A stretch of 64,000 nucleotides of DNA from Pseudonocardiales bacterium (lineage in GTDB: Bacteria; Actinomycetota; Actinomycetes; Mycobacteriales; Pseudonocardiaceae). This document shows positions 1-11,624 of the stretch, piece by piece. The position numbers were made by a program, and so were the translations under genes. The notes under the pieces were generated by a model. The model saw nothing but the letters and a program-made list of their open reading frames with translations, was not told the DNA's origin and searched no databases. The DNA lies in contig JAFAWY010000058.1 in assembly GCA_019241525.1 (NCBI GenBank), positions 62,001 to 126,000 on the forward strand, in the 5' to 3' direction. Positions within the stretch are counted from its first letter, which is position 1, and each line of letters begins with the position of its first letter.

Positions 1-2933
1 CGGTTGGCCACCGACACGAACACTCGCCCCGACGTCGGCAGTGAGCCATAGGCCGCCGTCTGGGATTTCGCGAATGCCTGACCGAAGGCGGCGTCGATGC
101 CCATCACCTCGCCAGTGGATTTCATCTCCGGTCCCAGCAGTGAATCGACGCCCTGGCCTTCTGGGGTGCGGAACCGGTGGAAGGGCAGCACCGCTTCCTT
201 GACCGCCACCGGCGCCTCCATCGGCAGGTCGCCACCGTCGCCACGAGCCAGCAGCACACCCTCGGCCCGCAGCGTGGCGATGCTGGCACCGAGCATGATG
301 CGAGCGGCAGCCTTGGCCAGCGGCACGGCGGTGGCCTTGGACACGAACGGCGCGGTGCGGCTGGCCCGGGGATTGGCCTCGAGCACGTAGAGCACATCGT
401 CTTTCAGCGCGTACTGCACGTTGAGCAGGCCCCGCACACCGATCCCACGAGCGATCGCCTCGGTGGAGGCGCGGACCGCGGCGAGGTCGGATTCCCCGAG
501 CGTGATGGGGGGCAGCGCGCAGGCGGAGTCTCCGGAATGCACCCCGGCTTCCTCGATGTGTTCCATGATCCCGCCGAGATAGACCTCATGGCCGTCGCAC
601 AGCGCATCGACGTCGATCTCGATGGCGTCGTCGAGGAACCGGTCCACCAGCACCGGATGTTCCGGGGTGATCTCGGTGGCGCGCGCGATATAGCCCGCCA
701 GGGTTTGCTCGTCGTAGACGATCTCCATGCCGCGGCCACCGAGCACGTAGGACGGGCGAACCAGCACCGGGTAGCCGATCTCGTCAGCGATCTTGCGGGC
801 TTCGGCGAATGAGGTGGCGGTGCCGTAAGCCGGGGCGGGCAATCCAGCCCGATCCAGCACGGCACCAAACGACCCGCGATCCTCGGCGAGATGGATCGCG
901 GCCGGGGGTGTGCCGACCACTGGGACACCCGCATCAGCCAGCCGCTGCGCCAACCCGAGCGGGGTCTGCCCGCCCAGCTGCACGATCACCGCCGCCACGG
1001 TGCCCGACGACTGCTCGGCGTGCACCACCTCCATGACGTCTTCGAAGGTCAACGGCTCAAAGTAGAGCCGATCAGCGGTGTCGTAGTCGGTGGACACCGT
1101 CTCCGGGTTGCAGTTGACCATCACGGTCTCGTAGCCAAGACCTTCGTTGTCAGGGGCACTGCGCAGCGCCATCGCGGCATGCACGCAGGAATAGTCGAAC
1201 TCGATGCCTTGGCCGATCCGGTTCGGCCCGGAACCCAAAATGATCACCTTGGGTCGCTGGCGCTGCTCGGTGACCTCGGTCTCGGCCTGCGGGTCATTTT
1301 CGTAGGCGGAATAGTGATACGGGGTACGGGCGGCAAACTCGGCCGCGCACGTGTCCACGGTCTTGTAGACCGGCCGTACGCCCAGCCGCTGCCGCAGCGC
1401 GGCGATCTCCGGCTCGGCAAGGTCACCGCGGACAGCCGCGAGCTGCCGGTCGGAGATACCCGCGCGCTTGGCCCGGCGCAGCAGCGGCTCGTCCAGTTCC
1501 GGTGCGGCGACGAGATCAGCGCGGAGTTCGACCAGGCTGGCGATCTGATCGACGAACCAGGCATCGATTCCGGAAGCCTTCGCGACTTGCGCCACCGTCG
1601 CACCGAGCCGCAACGCCCGCTCGACGGTATACAGGCGCCCGTCATGGGGTATCGCCAGCGTCGACAGCGTCGACTTCAGGGTGGCATCGGGCGGGTCAGG
1701 CTTGGTCCAGAAGCCGGCAGCGGCAGTTTCCATCGAGCGCAGCGCCTTGCCCAAGGCTTCGGGGAACGATCGGCCCAGCGCCATTGCCTCGCCGACGGAC
1801 TTCATCGTGGTGGTGAGTGTGGGGTCCGCGCCGGGGAACTTCTCGAAAGTGAACCGGGGCACCTTGACCACGATGTAGTCGAGGGTGGGCTCGAAGCTGG
1901 CCGGGGTCTCGCCGGTGATGTCATTGGTGATCTCATCAAGGGTGTAGCCGATGGCGAGCTTCGCGGCGATCTTGGCGATGGGGAACCCGGTGGCCTTGGA
2001 CGCCAGCGCGCTGGATCGCGATACTCGCGGATTCATCTCGATCACGACCAGCCGGCCGGTGGCCGGATGCACGGCGAACTGGATGTTGCAACCGCCGGTG
2101 TCCACCCCAACCTCCCTGAGCACCGCGATCCCCACGTCGCGCATGTGCTGGTACTCGCGGTCGGTGAGGGTCAGGGCCGGGGCAACGGTCACCGAGTCAC
2201 CGGTGTGCACGCCCATCGGGTCGATGTTTTCGATGGAGCAGACCACCACCACGTTGTCCCGGTGGTCGCGCATCAACTCGAGCTCGTACTCCTTCCAACC
2301 GAGCACGCTTTCCTCGATGAGCACCTGGTGTACCGGGCTTTCGGCCAGGCCTGCGAGGGCGAGCCGCTCGAGCTCGCCCTGCGTGTGCGCGAAGCCGGAG
2401 CCAAGCCCGCCCATGGTGTACGACGGCCTGATTACCACTGGCAGGCCAAGCTCGGCGACCGCCTCGCAGACCTCGTCCAGCGAGGAGCAGACGGCGCTGC
2501 GCGGCACCTCTGCACCCACCACGCGCACTACGTCCTTGAATCTCAGCCGGTCCTCACCGCGCTGGATTGCCTCGATATCAGCGCCGATCAACTCGACGTT
2601 GTACCGCTCCAGCACCCCACGCTCGTGCAGGGCGACCGCGGTATTCAGCGCAGTCTGCCCGCCGAGGGTGGCCAGCAGCGCATCCGGGCGCTCCGCTGCG
2701 ATCACTTTCTCGACGAAGTCCGGGGTAATCGGCTCGATGTAAGTGGCGTCGGCGAACTCCGGATCTGTCATGATCGTCGCCGGATTGGAGTTGACCAAGC
2801 TGACTCGCAATCCCTCCTCGCGCAGCACCCGGCACGCCTGGGTCCCGGAGTAATCGAACTCACATGCCTGACCGATCACGATCGGCCCAGAACCGATGAC
2901 CAGCACATGCCGGATGTCCTCGCGCCGGGGCAT
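1..2933 (-). CDS. carB: Carbamoyl-phosphate synthase large subunit (partial, C-terminus off the window)
   Basis: Makes carbamoyl phosphate from bicarbonate, two ATP and ammonia channelled from CarA, for pyrimidine and arginine synthesis. Reading the minus strand from the ATG at 2933 gives [20 protein letters not shown] and then an open frame of about 977 codons running off base 1. The family is usually about 1100 residues, so the C-terminal allosteric (MGS-like) domain is missing only because the window ends. The two homologous synthetase halves are visible: the first begins at the N-terminus ([20 protein letters not shown]) and the second near residue 560 ([16 protein letters not shown]). 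Its ATG overlaps the carA stop (TAATG), so it is the last visible gene of the pyr operon. The long plus-strand open frames over this stretch are antisense shadows. Confidence 0.97.
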   Translation of the reverse strand, partial: MPRREDIRHVLVIGSGPIVIGQACEFDYSGTQACRVLREEGLRVSLVNSNPATIMTDPEFADATYIEPITPDFVEKVIAAERPDALLATLGGQTALNTAVALHERGVLERYNVELIGADIEAIQRGEDRLRFKDVVRVVGAEVPRSAVCSSLDEVCEAVAELGLPVVIRPSYTMGGLGSGFAHTQGELERLALAGLAESPVHQVLIEESVLGWKEYELELMRDHRDNVVVVCSIENIDPMGVHTGDSVTVAPALTLTDREYQHMRDVGIAVLREVGVDTGGCNIQFAVHPATGRLVVIEMNPRVSRSSALASKATGFPIAKIAAKLAIGYTLDEITNDITGETPASFEPTLDYIVVKVPRFTFEKFPGADPTLTTTMKSVGEAMALGRSFPEALGKALRSMETAAAGFWTKPDPPDATLKSTLSTLAIPHDGRLYTVERALRLGATVAQVAKASGIDAWFVDQIASLVELRADLVAAPELDEPLLRRAKRAGISDRQLAAVRGDLAEPEIAALRQRLGVRPVYKTVDTCAAEFAARTPYHYSAYENDPQAETEVTEQRQRPKVIILGSGPNRIGQGIEFDYSCVHAAMALRSAPDNEGLGYETVMVNCNPETVSTDYDTADRLYFEPLTFEDVMEVVHAEQSSGTVAAVIVQLGGQTPLGLAQRLADAGVPVVGTPPAAIHLAEDRGSFGAVLDRAGLPAPAYGTATSFAEARKIADEIGYPVLVRPSYVLGGRGMEIVYDEQTLAGYIARATEITPEHPVLVDRFLDDAIEIDVDALCDGHEVYLGGIMEHIEEAGVHSGDSACALPPITLGESDLAAVRASTEAIARGIGVRGLLNVQYALKDDVLYVLEANPRASRTAPFVSKATAVPLAKAAARIMLGASIATLRAEGVLLARGDGGDLPMEAPVAVKEAVLPFHRFRTPEGQGVDSLLGPEMKSTGEVMGIDAAFGQAFAKSQTAAYGSLPTSGRVFVSVAN

Positions 2934-4054
2934 TACGAAGTCCGTTCTCGAGCCATGAGTGCGCAAAACCGGTCGAACAGGTCGGCGGCATCGTGCGGGC
3001 CGGCGGCTGCCTCGGGGTGATACTGGACGCTGAACGCAGGCACGTCCAAGCAGGTCAAACCCTCGACAGTGCCGTCATTGGGGCAGGAGTGGCTCATCAC
3101 CGCGGTACCGAAGTCGGAGTCGAAGCGCTCGCCCGGCTCCCCGTCAACCGCGAAACCGTGGTTTTGTGAGGTGATGGCCACCCGCCCGGTGGCGTGCTCG
3201 ACAACCGGGACGTTGATCCCACGATGCCCGTAGCGCATCTTGTAGGTTCCCCGCCCTAGTGCCCGACCCAGGATCTGGTTGCCGAAGCAGATTCCGAACA
3301 GGGGTACCCGCCGCTCCAGCACCGCGCGGGTCAGCGCCACCGCGTGATCCGCAGTGGCCGGATCGCCAGGACCGTTGGACAAAAACACCCCGTCGGGCTG
3401 CTGCGCTAGCAGCTGCTCCACCGACACGGTCGCCGGCAGCACGTGCGTCTCGACGCCCCGAGCGGCCAGCATCCGGGGTGTGTTGAACTTGATGCCCAGA
3501 TCCAGCGCGACCACGCGGAAGCGCAGCGCCGTGCTGGCGGGCACGACAAAAGGCTGCGCAACAGTCACCTCGCCGACCAGATCCGCCCCGGCCATCGGCG
3601 GGCTGGCCAGCACCCGCGCCAACAGCTGCGACGGCTCGGCCAGCGCGTCACCGGAAAAGATCCCCGCACGCATGGAGCCGTGCTCGCGCAGCCGGCGGGT
3701 CAACGCGCGGGTGTCCACACCGCAGATGCCCACGACACCTTGCCGGGTCAGCTCGTCGCGCAGCGATCGGGTCGACCGCCAGTTGGACGGCATCCGGGCC
3801 GGGTCCCGCACCACGTATCCGGCCACCCAGATCTGCCGTGACTCGTCATCCTCGTCATTCCAGCCGGTGTTGCCGATGTGCGGGGCGGTTTGCACCACGA
3901 TCTGGCGCCGGTAGGACGGGTCGGTGAGGGTCTCCTGGTAACCGGTCATTCCCGTGGCGAACACCGCCTCACCCAGGGCTTGCCCCACCGCGCCGTAGCT
4001 TTCGCCCCGCACGGTGCTGCCGTCTTCCAGCACCAGCATCGCAAGGGCACCCAT
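2933..4054 (-). CDS. carA: Carbamoyl-phosphate synthase small (glutaminase) subunit
   Basis: Class I glutamine amidotransferase subunit that releases ammonia from glutamine and passes it to CarB. The 373-residue length is normal. The N-terminal CPSase_sm_chain domain ([16 protein letters not shown]) is followed by the amidotransferase domain. The nucleophile motif is GICFGNQ, a variant of the common GICLGHQ, and the His-Glu pair lies in [10 protein letters not shown] take the ATG at 4054, which overlaps the pyrC stop by one base (TGATG); a TTG at 4057 would add one residue. It is translationally coupled to both neighbours in the pyr operon. Confidence 0.96.
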   Translation of the reverse strand: MGALAMLVLEDGSTVRGESYGAVGQALGEAVFATGMTGYQETLTDPSYRRQIVVQTAPHIGNTGWNDEDDESRQIWVAGYVVRDPARMPSNWRSTRSLRDELTRQGVVGICGVDTRALTRRLREHGSMRAGIFSGDALAEPSQLLARVLASPPMAGADLVGEVTVAQPFVVPASTALRFRVVALDLGIKFNTPRMLAARGVETHVLPATVSVEQLLAQQPDGVFLSNGPGDPATADHAVALTRAVLERRVPLFGICFGNQILGRALGRGTYKMRYGHRGINVPVVEHATGRVAITSQNHGFAVDGEPGERFDSDFGTAVMSHSCPNDGTVEGLTCLDVPAFSVQYHPEAAAGPHDAADLFDRFCALMARERTS

Positions 4055-5349
4055 CAACCCTGCACCTTCCCGTCCTCAGTGGTGACCTGGCCGCGCAGCA
4101 TGGTCAGTACCACCCGGCCAGGCAGTTCCATCCCCTCATAAGGAGTGTTGTCGGCCAGGCTGGCCAGCTGCACCCCGTGCACCGTCCAGGTGGCATCGGG
4201 ATCAACCAGAACCAGATTTGCCGGCTCACCGACGGCGATGGGCCGCCCCTGATCGGCGGCGCGGCCGATCTGCGCTGGTCGCTCGCTCATCACCCGGGCT
4301 ACTCCCCGCCAATCCAGCAGACCCGGTTGGACCATCGTGGCAATCACCACTGACAGCGCGGTCTGCAAACCCAGCATGCCGGGCCGCGCTGCGGACCATT
4401 CACAGTCTTTGTCCTGCGCAGCGTGAGGGGCATGGTCAGTGGCCACGCAGTCCACAATTCCCTCGGCCAGCGCGGTGCGCAGCGCCTCGGTGTCGGCTGC
4501 GGTGCGCAACGGCGGGTTGACCTTGTTGACCGGGTCGTAGCCGGACAGACGCTCATCGGTGAGCAGGAGGTGGTGCGGGGTCACCTCGGCAGATACCCGG
4601 ATGCTGCGCCGCTTCGCCCAACGCAGCAACTCCACCGTGCCCGCGCTGGATACGTGGCAGATGTGCAGAGCTGCGCCGGCGTCCCGGGCCAGCAGGCAGT
4701 CCCGGGCCACGATCGATTCCTCCGCAGCAGGTGGCCAGCCAGCCAGGCCTAGCCGGGCGGCAACACGTCCCTCGTGCGCCTGTGCGCCCGCGGTGAGCCG
4801 AGGATCCTCGGCATGCTGGGCGATCACGCCGCCCAGCCCGCAGGCGTATTCCAGGGCTCGGCGCATCAGCAGTGAGTCGTGCACGCACAGCCCGTCGTCG
4901 GAGAACAACCGGACCGCGGCGGCGGAGGTGGCCATCGCACCCAACTCGGCGAGCCGCTGGCCGTGCAACCCCGCGGTGACCGCGCCGACGGGGTGCACAT
5001 CCACCAGCCCGATGTCACGCCCGCGCCGGTACACGTACTCCACGACCACCGCGGTGTCGGCCACCGGATCGGTGTTGGCCATGGCGAACACCGCGGTGTA
5101 ACCGCCCAGCGCCGCGGCGGCCGACCCGGTGGCGATGGTCTCGGTATCTTCCCGGCCAGGCTCGCGCAGGTGCGTATGCAGGTCGACCAAACCAGGTAGC
5201 GCCACGAGGCCGCCGCCGTTGAAAATCTCGGCGCCGGTACCGTCCACACTGGCGCCCAACTCGGCGATCAGCCCGTTCCGAACCAGGAGGTTCACCGGCT
5301 CACCGGCGCCATAACGCCGGATCCCGCGAAGCAGGAACGGCCGGGTCAT
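4054..5349 (-). CDS. pyrC: Dihydroorotase
   Basis: Zinc amidohydrolase that cyclises N-carbamoyl-aspartate to dihydroorotate, step 3 of pyrimidine synthesis. The protein is 431 residues, the class I (long) form usual in Gram-positives. Metal ligands are seen in [10 protein letters not shown] near residue 57 and DHAPH near residue 305, with further His residues in QHAED and HICHVSS. The ATG at 5349 overlaps the pyrB stop (ATGA). The flanking pyrB and carA genes support the assignment over other amidohydrolases such as allantoinase. Confidence 0.96.
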   Translation of the reverse strand: MTRPFLLRGIRRYGAGEPVNLLVRNGLIAELGASVDGTGAEIFNGGGLVALPGLVDLHTHLREPGREDTETIATGSAAAALGGYTAVFAMANTDPVADTAVVVEYVYRRGRDIGLVDVHPVGAVTAGLHGQRLAELGAMATSAAAVRLFSDDGLCVHDSLLMRRALEYACGLGGVIAQHAEDPRLTAGAQAHEGRVAARLGLAGWPPAAEESIVARDCLLARDAGAALHICHVSSAGTVELLRWAKRRSIRVSAEVTPHHLLLTDERLSGYDPVNKVNPPLRTAADTEALRTALAEGIVDCVATDHAPHAAQDKDCEWSAARPGMLGLQTALSVVIATMVQPGLLDWRGVARVMSERPAQIGRAADQGRPIAVGEPANLVLVDPDATWTVHGVQLASLADNTPYEGMELPGRVVLTMLRGQVTTEDGKVQG

Positions 5350-6317
5350 ACCTCCTCCCCCGGCGTCTGATCGTCTCGGCCGGCGAGTAGGTGGTAGAGC
5401 ACGGCCATCCGCACGTGCACACCGTTGCGAACCTGTTCGGTGATCGCAGCCCGGGGAGAGTCGGCGACGGAGTACGCGATCTCCATGCCGCGCAGCATCG
5501 GACCGGGATGCAACACCACGGCGTGCTCGGGTAACAACCCCAGACGGGCCTCGGTAAGCCCATAGCTGATGGCGTATTCGCGGGCAGAGGGGAAGAACTC
5601 ACCGTGCATCCGCTCGGTCTGCACGCGCAGCATCATCACCGCGTCAGAGCCGGGCAGCGCGGCGTCCAGATCGTGGCTCACCGTGACTGGCCAATCGCCA
5701 CTTGTCGACGCCAATGCGTTTCCCCAGTGCGCTACGTCCCGGGGCAGCAGTGTCGGCGGTGCGACAAGGCGGATCCGGGCACCCAGCGTGATCAAGAGTT
5801 CAATGTTCGACCGAGCCACCCTGCTGTGGAGCACATCGCCTATGATGGTGACGGTCCGCCCATTTAGGTCCCCTAATCGCTCACGCAGGGTAGCGGCATC
5901 GAGCAATGCTTGGGTCGGATGCTGATGAGTGCCATCACCGGCGTTGATCACATGCGCGGGAACCCAGCCGGCGAGGCGATGTGCCGCGCCCGAAGCGGGA
6001 TGGCGGAGCACCACGCAGTCTGCGCCCATCGCCGTCAAAGTCAGTGCGGTATCGCGGAGCGACTCTCCCTTGGCCACCGCGGAGCCACCCGCCGAGATGT
6101 TCACCACGTCAGCGCTCATCCACTTGCCCGCGATCTCGAAGGACGCCCGCGTGCGCGTCGAGCTCTCATAGAACAAGGTGACAACGGTGCGGCCGCGCAG
6201 GGTGGGGAGTTTGCGCACCTCGCGACCCAACAGGGATTGCTTGAGCGCCTCGGCGGTATCCAGCAGCGCGGTCACTGTCTTCCGTGGCAGGCCCGCGGTG
6301 GTCAGCAGATGCCTCAC
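5346..6317 (-). CDS. pyrB: Aspartate carbamoyltransferase catalytic subunit
   Basis: Condenses carbamoyl phosphate with aspartate, step 2 of pyrimidine synthesis. At 323 residues it has the family length. The carbamoyl-phosphate loop STRTRASFE lies near residue 55, HPTQALLD near residue 135, and the late HPGPMLRG motif near residue 268. No regulatory pyrI gene is present, as usual in actinobacteria; control is probably through PyrR. The GTG start at 6317 overlaps the pyrR stop (GTGA). Confidence 0.97.
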   Translation of the reverse strand: MRHLLTTAGLPRKTVTALLDTAEALKQSLLGREVRKLPTLRGRTVVTLFYESSTRTRASFEIAGKWMSADVVNISAGGSAVAKGESLRDTALTLTAMGADCVVLRHPASGAAHRLAGWVPAHVINAGDGTHQHPTQALLDAATLRERLGDLNGRTVTIIGDVLHSRVARSNIELLITLGARIRLVAPPTLLPRDVAHWGNALASTSGDWPVTVSHDLDAALPGSDAVMMLRVQTERMHGEFFPSAREYAISYGLTEARLGLLPEHAVVLHPGPMLRGMEIAYSVADSPRAAITEQVRNGVHVRMAVLYHLLAGRDDQTPGEEV

Positions 6318-6904
6318 CGCTGATCCCGATCGTAGGCGCGGAGTACGACAGCGTCGGTGCGGTCTGTCTCCGTGAGCAACACACCGATCTCCTCGTCACG
6401 GGAGGTCGGCACATTCTTCCCGACGTAGTCGGCGCGAATCGGCAGCTCACGATGGCCGCGGTCGACCAGCACGGCGAGCTGTACCGCCCGCGGGCGGCCG
6501 TACTCGCGCACCGCATCCAGGGCGGCCGCAACGGTCCGCCCGGAATACAGCACGTCGTCTACGAGCACCACCAGCACGTCGTCTAACCCGTCATCAGGAA
6601 GCTCAGTCGCTCGCAGCGGGCGGGTGGGGCGGCGGCGCAGATCATCCCGGTAGAGCGTGACGTCAAGCGTGCCAACGACCGGTGCTGGGCCGCCAAACTC
6701 GCGGATCCGATCAGCCAGCCGGTGCGCCAGCGGCACGCCGCGTGTGGGAATGCCGAGCATCACCACCGGCTCGGGCGCGGTGCGCTCGATGATCTGATGC
6801 GCCATCCGGGCGACGATGCGGGCGACCTCAGCCGCCGACAGCAGCTCACGCTGCCGCAGTGGCCCTGCCGCTCCCACCGCGCCCATCCCGGAGGGGGACG
6901 ACAC
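6314..6904 (-). CDS. pyrR: Bifunctional pyr operon RNA-binding regulator / uracil phosphoribosyltransferase
   Basis: PyrR senses uridine nucleotides and binds a loop in pyr mRNA; it also has a phosphoribosyltransferase fold. The 196-residue protein contains the PRPP-binding motif [13 protein letters not shown] near residue 115 and the substrate motif [16 protein letters not shown] later. It starts at a GTG at 6904 behind a strong AAGGAGGT Shine-Dalgarno at about 6909-6916. It is the first gene of pyrR-pyrB-pyrC-carA-carB. The RNA loop at 6918-6935 abuts its ribosome site, which suggests PyrR controls its own translation and, by coupling, the whole operon. Confidence 0.96.
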   Translation of the reverse strand: MSSPSGMGAVGAAGPLRQRELLSAAEVARIVARMAHQIIERTAPEPVVMLGIPTRGVPLAHRLADRIREFGGPAPVVGTLDVTLYRDDLRRRPTRPLRATELPDDGLDDVLVVLVDDVLYSGRTVAAALDAVREYGRPRAVQLAVLVDRGHRELPIRADYVGKNVPTSRDEEIGVLLTETDRTDAVVLRAYDRDQR

Positions 6905-6917
6905 GGTGACCTCCTTC

Positions 6918-6935
6918 CCCGCCTCACTGGACGGG
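6918..6935 (-). promoter_or_regulatory. PyrR-binding RNA loop (translational attenuator)
   Basis: On the minus strand a hairpin CCCG-TCCAGTGAGG-CGGG stands two or three bases upstream of the pyrR Shine-Dalgarno. The ten-base loop fits the PyrR-binding consensus UCCAGNGAGG known from Bacillus and Mycobacterium pyr leaders. PyrR bound here would block ribosome access to the adjacent AAGGAGGT; this translational mode is known for mycobacterial pyrR. No intrinsic terminator with a U-run follows, which fits translational rather than transcriptional control. Confidence 0.85.
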
Positions 6936-6957
6936 CCTTAAAGGACGTCATGGATAC

Positions 6958-6974
6958 TGCCGGCTAAGCCGGCA
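6958..6974. repeat. Perfect inverted repeat in the pyr leader
   Basis: TGCCGGC-TAA-GCCGGCA (plus strand) is a perfect 7-bp inverted repeat with a 3-base centre, about 55 bp upstream of the pyrR start and 25 bp upstream of the PyrR loop. It could be an RNA hairpin competing with the PyrR loop or a DNA operator. Its role is not determined. Confidence 0.5.
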
Positions 6975-7075
6975 ATCGGGCTCCGACCGGCGCCGGACCC
7001 GGATCGGACAGTATCACCGTGGACGCTCGGGCGGTGTGTTGATCATCGCAGCACTGCCCCGTCCGGGTGGTGTGC

Positions 7076-7149
7076 GTGACTCTGCGCGGTCTTCGGTCCC
7101 CGATGGCTTGACCTGGTGGATTACTCAGCGCAGCATTACTCTCCGTATC
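7076..7149 (+). promoter_or_regulatory. Candidate BldD operator boxes upstream of bldD
   Basis: Three segments upstream of bldD, at about 7076-7090, 7120-7134 and 7135-7149, each match 8 of the 10 fixed positions of the Streptomyces BldD box (nTnACnC(A/T)GnGTnAn), for example TTACTCAGCGCAG. Streptomyces BldD represses its own gene, so this suggests autoregulation. Each match is imperfect, so only the clustering supports the call. Confidence 0.4.
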
Positions 7150-7215
7150 ATCCCGATTTTTGCGGGCGCCCCAAGGCGTTGACTGGTCGGGGTCTGAAGA
7201 AGGAGAAGGGGCCAG

Positions 7216-7713
7216 ATGGGCGACTATGCCAAGGCACTGGGGTCGAAACTGCGCGGCATCCGTCAACAGCAGGGTCTGTCGCTGCACGGCGTCGAGCAGA
7301 AGTCGGCAGGCCGCTGGAAGGCTGTAGTGGTCGGTTCCTACGAGCGTGGCGATAGAGCGGTCACCGTACAAAAGCTCGCCGAACTTGCCGACTTCTACGG
7401 GGTTCCGGTTCCCGAACTGCTGCCTGAGGGCCGAGTGTCATCCGGCAGTGAACCGGCCACCAAGATCGTCATTAATCTGGAACGTCTACAGCAGCTACCG
7501 GTCGAAAAAGTAGGCCCACTCGCTCGCTACGCGGCAACGATCCAGAGCCAGCGCGGTGACTACAACGGCAAGGTGCTGTCCATCCGTACAGAAGACCTGC
7601 GCTCGCTGGCGATCATCTACGATATGTCGCCAGGTGACCTCACCGAGCAGTTGATCGGCTGGGGCGTCCTGCCACCCGAGGCTCGTCCCGCCAAGGACAA
7701 GGAAGAGGCCTGA
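7216..7713 (+). CDS. bldD: BldD-type developmental regulator, c-di-GMP-binding
   Basis: Master regulator that represses sporulation genes in hyphal actinomycetes when dimerised by c-di-GMP. The N-terminal XRE helix-turn-helix covers about residues 5-70 (KLRGIRQQQGLSLHGVEQKS). The C-terminal domain keeps the c-di-GMP signature RGD-x8-RxxD as RGDYNGKVLSIRTED near residues 113-127, with RTED in place of the Streptomyces RQDD. The 165-residue length is normal. The ATG follows a purine-rich AAGGAGAAGGG site. It is convergent with nusB and divergent from the pyr operon. Confidence 0.93.
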   Translation: MGDYAKALGSKLRGIRQQQGLSLHGVEQKSAGRWKAVVVGSYERGDRAVTVQKLAELADFYGVPVPELLPEGRVSSGSEPATKIVINLERLQQLPVEKVGPLARYAATIQSQRGDYNGKVLSIRTEDLRSLAIIYDMSPGDLTEQLIGWGVLPPEARPAKDKEEA

Positions 7714-7733
7714 CTCAGCCTCGGTAGTAGCGA

Positions 7734-8141
7734 TTACGAGCCGCGCGGCAACGCAGCCAGCGCGCCCAGTACGCCGTTGACAAACCGTGGTGAGTCATCG
7801 GTGGACAGCAACTTCGCCAACTCGATGGCCTCGTCGATGGCGACTGCATCGTCCACCTCGTCGGAGAACAGCAGCTCGAACACACCCAGCCGCAGGACTG
7901 CCCGATCTACTGCGGGCATCCGGGACAACGCCCAACCATGGGCTTGGTCGGCCAGCAACTTGTCGATGTCTGCGGCGTGCTCGGCCACACCCTGCACCAA
8001 CGAGACGGTGTAGTCGTTGATCGGTGGCAGCTCTGGTGCCCCGATCCGTTCAGCGAGCAGCTCCAGCGGATCCAGCCCGCGCAGGTCGGCCTCGAACAGG
8101 ATGTCGACGGCACGTTTGCGCGCCTTGCTGCGGGCCCCCAC
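7734..8141 (-). CDS. nusB: Transcription antitermination factor NusB
   Basis: Binds boxA RNA with NusE (S10) for rRNA antitermination. The 135-residue all-helical protein begins MGARSKARKRAVDILFEADL, the typical arginine-rich N-terminus, and contains PAVDRAVLRLGVFELLF. The GTG start is at 8141. It lies 26 bp downstream of efp, the conserved actinobacterial pairing, and is the last gene of the aroK-aroB-aroQ-pepQ-efp-nusB run. Confidence 0.95.
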   Translation of the reverse strand: MGARSKARKRAVDILFEADLRGLDPLELLAERIGAPELPPINDYTVSLVQGVAEHAADIDKLLADQAHGWALSRMPAVDRAVLRLGVFELLFSDEVDDAVAIDEAIELAKLLSTDDSPRFVNGVLGALAALPRGS

Positions 8142-8167
8142 GTTAAAACTCCTGTTGACTTTCCGTC

Positions 8168-8731
8168 TTAGCTACTGATCCGGCCGAGGTAACGCCCATC
8201 CCGGGTATCTACCTTCACCTTTTCGCCGGTGCTCACGAACAACGGCACTTGGATCTCGGCACCGGTCTCCAACGTGGCAGGCTTGGTGCCTCCCGTCGAG
8301 CGGTCCCCCTGCACGCCTGGATCGGTGTGCGAGATCACTAACTCGACGGAGGTGGGCAACTCGATGTACAGCGGAGTGCCCTCGTGGACGGCCACCAACA
8401 CGGTCTGGTTGTCCAGCAGGTATTTCGCCGCGTCCCCCACGACGTCACCAGGAATGGTGATCTGATCGAAGGTGTCGGAATCCATGAACACGAAATCCGA
8501 CCCATCGGCGTACAGGAAGGTCATATCACGCCGGTCGACCGTGGCGGTGTCGACTTTGGTCCCGGCGTTGAAGGTCTTATCGACCACCTTGCCGGACAAC
8601 ACGTTCTTGAGGGTGGTACGCACGAACGCACCGCCCTTACCGGGTTTGACATGCTGGAAATTCACGACCGACCACAGCTGGCCGTCGAGGTTGAGCACGA
8701 GTCCATTCTTGAGATCGTTGGTGGTGGCCAC
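8168..8731 (-). CDS. efp: Elongation factor P
   Basis: Relieves ribosome stalling at polyproline stretches. The 187-residue protein has the KOW-like domain I with the tip-loop lysine in [12 protein letters not shown] near residues 28-39, followed by two OB domains. The GTG at 8731 follows a GGGGAG site. No EpmA/EpmB or EarP modification enzyme is visible nearby. The proline-rich SecD and pseudokinase encoded in this window are plausible clients. Confidence 0.97.
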   Translation of the reverse strand: MATTNDLKNGLVLNLDGQLWSVVNFQHVKPGKGGAFVRTTLKNVLSGKVVDKTFNAGTKVDTATVDRRDMTFLYADGSDFVFMDSDTFDQITIPGDVVGDAAKYLLDNQTVLVAVHEGTPLYIELPTSVELVISHTDPGVQGDRSTGGTKPATLETGAEIQVPLFVSTGEKVKVDTRDGRYLGRISS

Positions 8732-8800
8732 GTCAGCCTGTCACTCCCCGTCGTAACCGGCACAACGCCGGCTTAGGTCGGTTAAGTCAGCTCAGTCCTG

Positions 8801-9892
8801 TCAGCAGGGCACGACCACGAGCTCCTTCGTGGTCATGGTGAGGAGTTCCGGCTCGTCGCCGGTGACGACGAGAGTGTCCTCGATACGCACGCCGCCCCGA
8901 CCGGCCAGGTAAACACCTGGCTCGACGGTGACCGTCATGCCTACTTCCAGTGTACCGGCCGCGAACTGGGACAACGCCGGGGCCTCGTGGATCTGCAGGC
9001 CTACGCCATGTCCCAAGCCATGGACGAAATCATTGCCGTGACCCGCCTCGACGATGACCTTCCGGGCGGCCGCATCCACCTCACGGACATCCACGTGCGC
9101 TCGCAGTGCTGCGCGCCCCGCGGCTTGCGCGGCAGCGACGAGGTCGTACAACTCCTGCTGCCACGCCGAGGGCGCGCCCAGAACCATGGTCCGGGTCATG
9201 TCGGAGTGGTAGCCCTCAACCAGGGCACCAAAGTCGAGCTTCACCAGGTCGCCGCAGCACAGCTCGGTGTCGGTCGGGCGGTGATGAGGAATCGCCGAGT
9301 GTGCCCCCGCTGCGACGATGGTCTCGAACGACGGGCCGGCGGCGCCCAGAGCGACCAGTCGAGCCTCGAGGTCACGCGCCACTTCCCGCTCGGTGCGACC
9401 TGGATGCAAGCCACCGTCGGCGAGCAGCCCGGCCAGCGCCGCGTCCGCGATCGCACACGCCGTGCGCAACGCGGCAACCTCGGTGTGATCTTTGATCGAC
9501 CGTAATCTCTCCACCGGCCGGGAGATGGCAACCAGTACCTCTGGGCCGGTGACCTTCGCCAGGGCAGCGTACCCGTCGACGGTGACCACGTGGCTTTCAA
9601 AACCCAGCCGGCCGACCGTGTGCTCCCTGGCGTCTTGAGCCAACCGCAGCAGGCAGGATCGGTCGATCACTCGCCGCAGGTCCGGCACCTGCCGCTGCGA
9701 CTGCGTCTGGTAACGACCATCGGTGCAGAAGACACTGCGCTGGTCACCCTCAGCGTGCACCAGCAGGGCGGCGTGAGAGCCGGTGAATCCGGTGAGATAC
9801 CGGACGTTCAGCGAGTTGGTGACCAGTAGCGCGTCGAGCTGTAGTTCGACAAGGCGTTGGCAGAGTGCTTCGCGGCGCTGACGGTGGGACAT
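8801..9892 (-). CDS. pepQ: M24B aminopeptidase (Xaa-Pro dipeptidase type)
   Basis: Metallopeptidase that cleaves the bond before proline. The 363-residue protein has an N-terminal creatinase-like domain (residues 1-125) and a C-terminal pita-bread domain. Metal ligands are visible as Asp in KLDFGALVEGYHSDMTRT, His in GLGHGVGLQIHE, and Glu in TVEPGVYL and GVRIEDTL. The ATG is at 9892. Its place between aroQ and efp is the conserved actinobacterial one. Whether it prefers dipeptides (PepQ) or longer peptides (PepP) cannot be told from sequence. Confidence 0.92.
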   Translation of the reverse strand: MSHRQRREALCQRLVELQLDALLVTNSLNVRYLTGFTGSHAALLVHAEGDQRSVFCTDGRYQTQSQRQVPDLRRVIDRSCLLRLAQDAREHTVGRLGFESHVVTVDGYAALAKVTGPEVLVAISRPVERLRSIKDHTEVAALRTACAIADAALAGLLADGGLHPGRTEREVARDLEARLVALGAAGPSFETIVAAGAHSAIPHHRPTDTELCCGDLVKLDFGALVEGYHSDMTRTMVLGAPSAWQQELYDLVAAAQAAGRAALRAHVDVREVDAAARKVIVEAGHGNDFVHGLGHGVGLQIHEAPALSQFAAGTLEVGMTVTVEPGVYLAGRGGVRIEDTLVVTGDEPELLTMTTKELVVVPC

Positions 9893-9931
9893 GACCTCGA
9901 CGGTAGTCCCGGTTCCTGCGCTGGCTGCAAC

Positions 9932-11613
<1,682 letters not shown>

Positions 11614-11624
11614 CTACCGTGAGA

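Larger units (their letters stand above)
6905..7215. other. Divergent intergenic region between pyrR and bldD
   Basis: This 311-bp gap holds, from left to right, the pyrR Shine-Dalgarno and PyrR loop, the 6958-6974 inverted repeat, three BldD-like boxes and the bldD ribosome site (AAGGAGAAGGG just before 7216). A minus-strand open frame across it overlaps the start of bldD and has no recognisable domain, so I do not call it a gene. Confidence 0.7.

Noticed and set aside
891-3020. 709-codon plus-strand open frame
   Set aside because: It lies wholly antisense to carB/carA, whose minus-strand translation matches the families end to end; long antisense frames are common in high-GC DNA.
6964-7371. 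135-codon minus-strand frame across the bldD promoter
   Set aside because: Overlaps the bldD 5' end and the regulatory gap, no family similarity and no ribosome site.
7703-7722. Short hairpin GAGGC/GCCTC at the end of bldD as a terminator
   Set aside because: Only a 5-bp stem with no U-tract; too weak to call.
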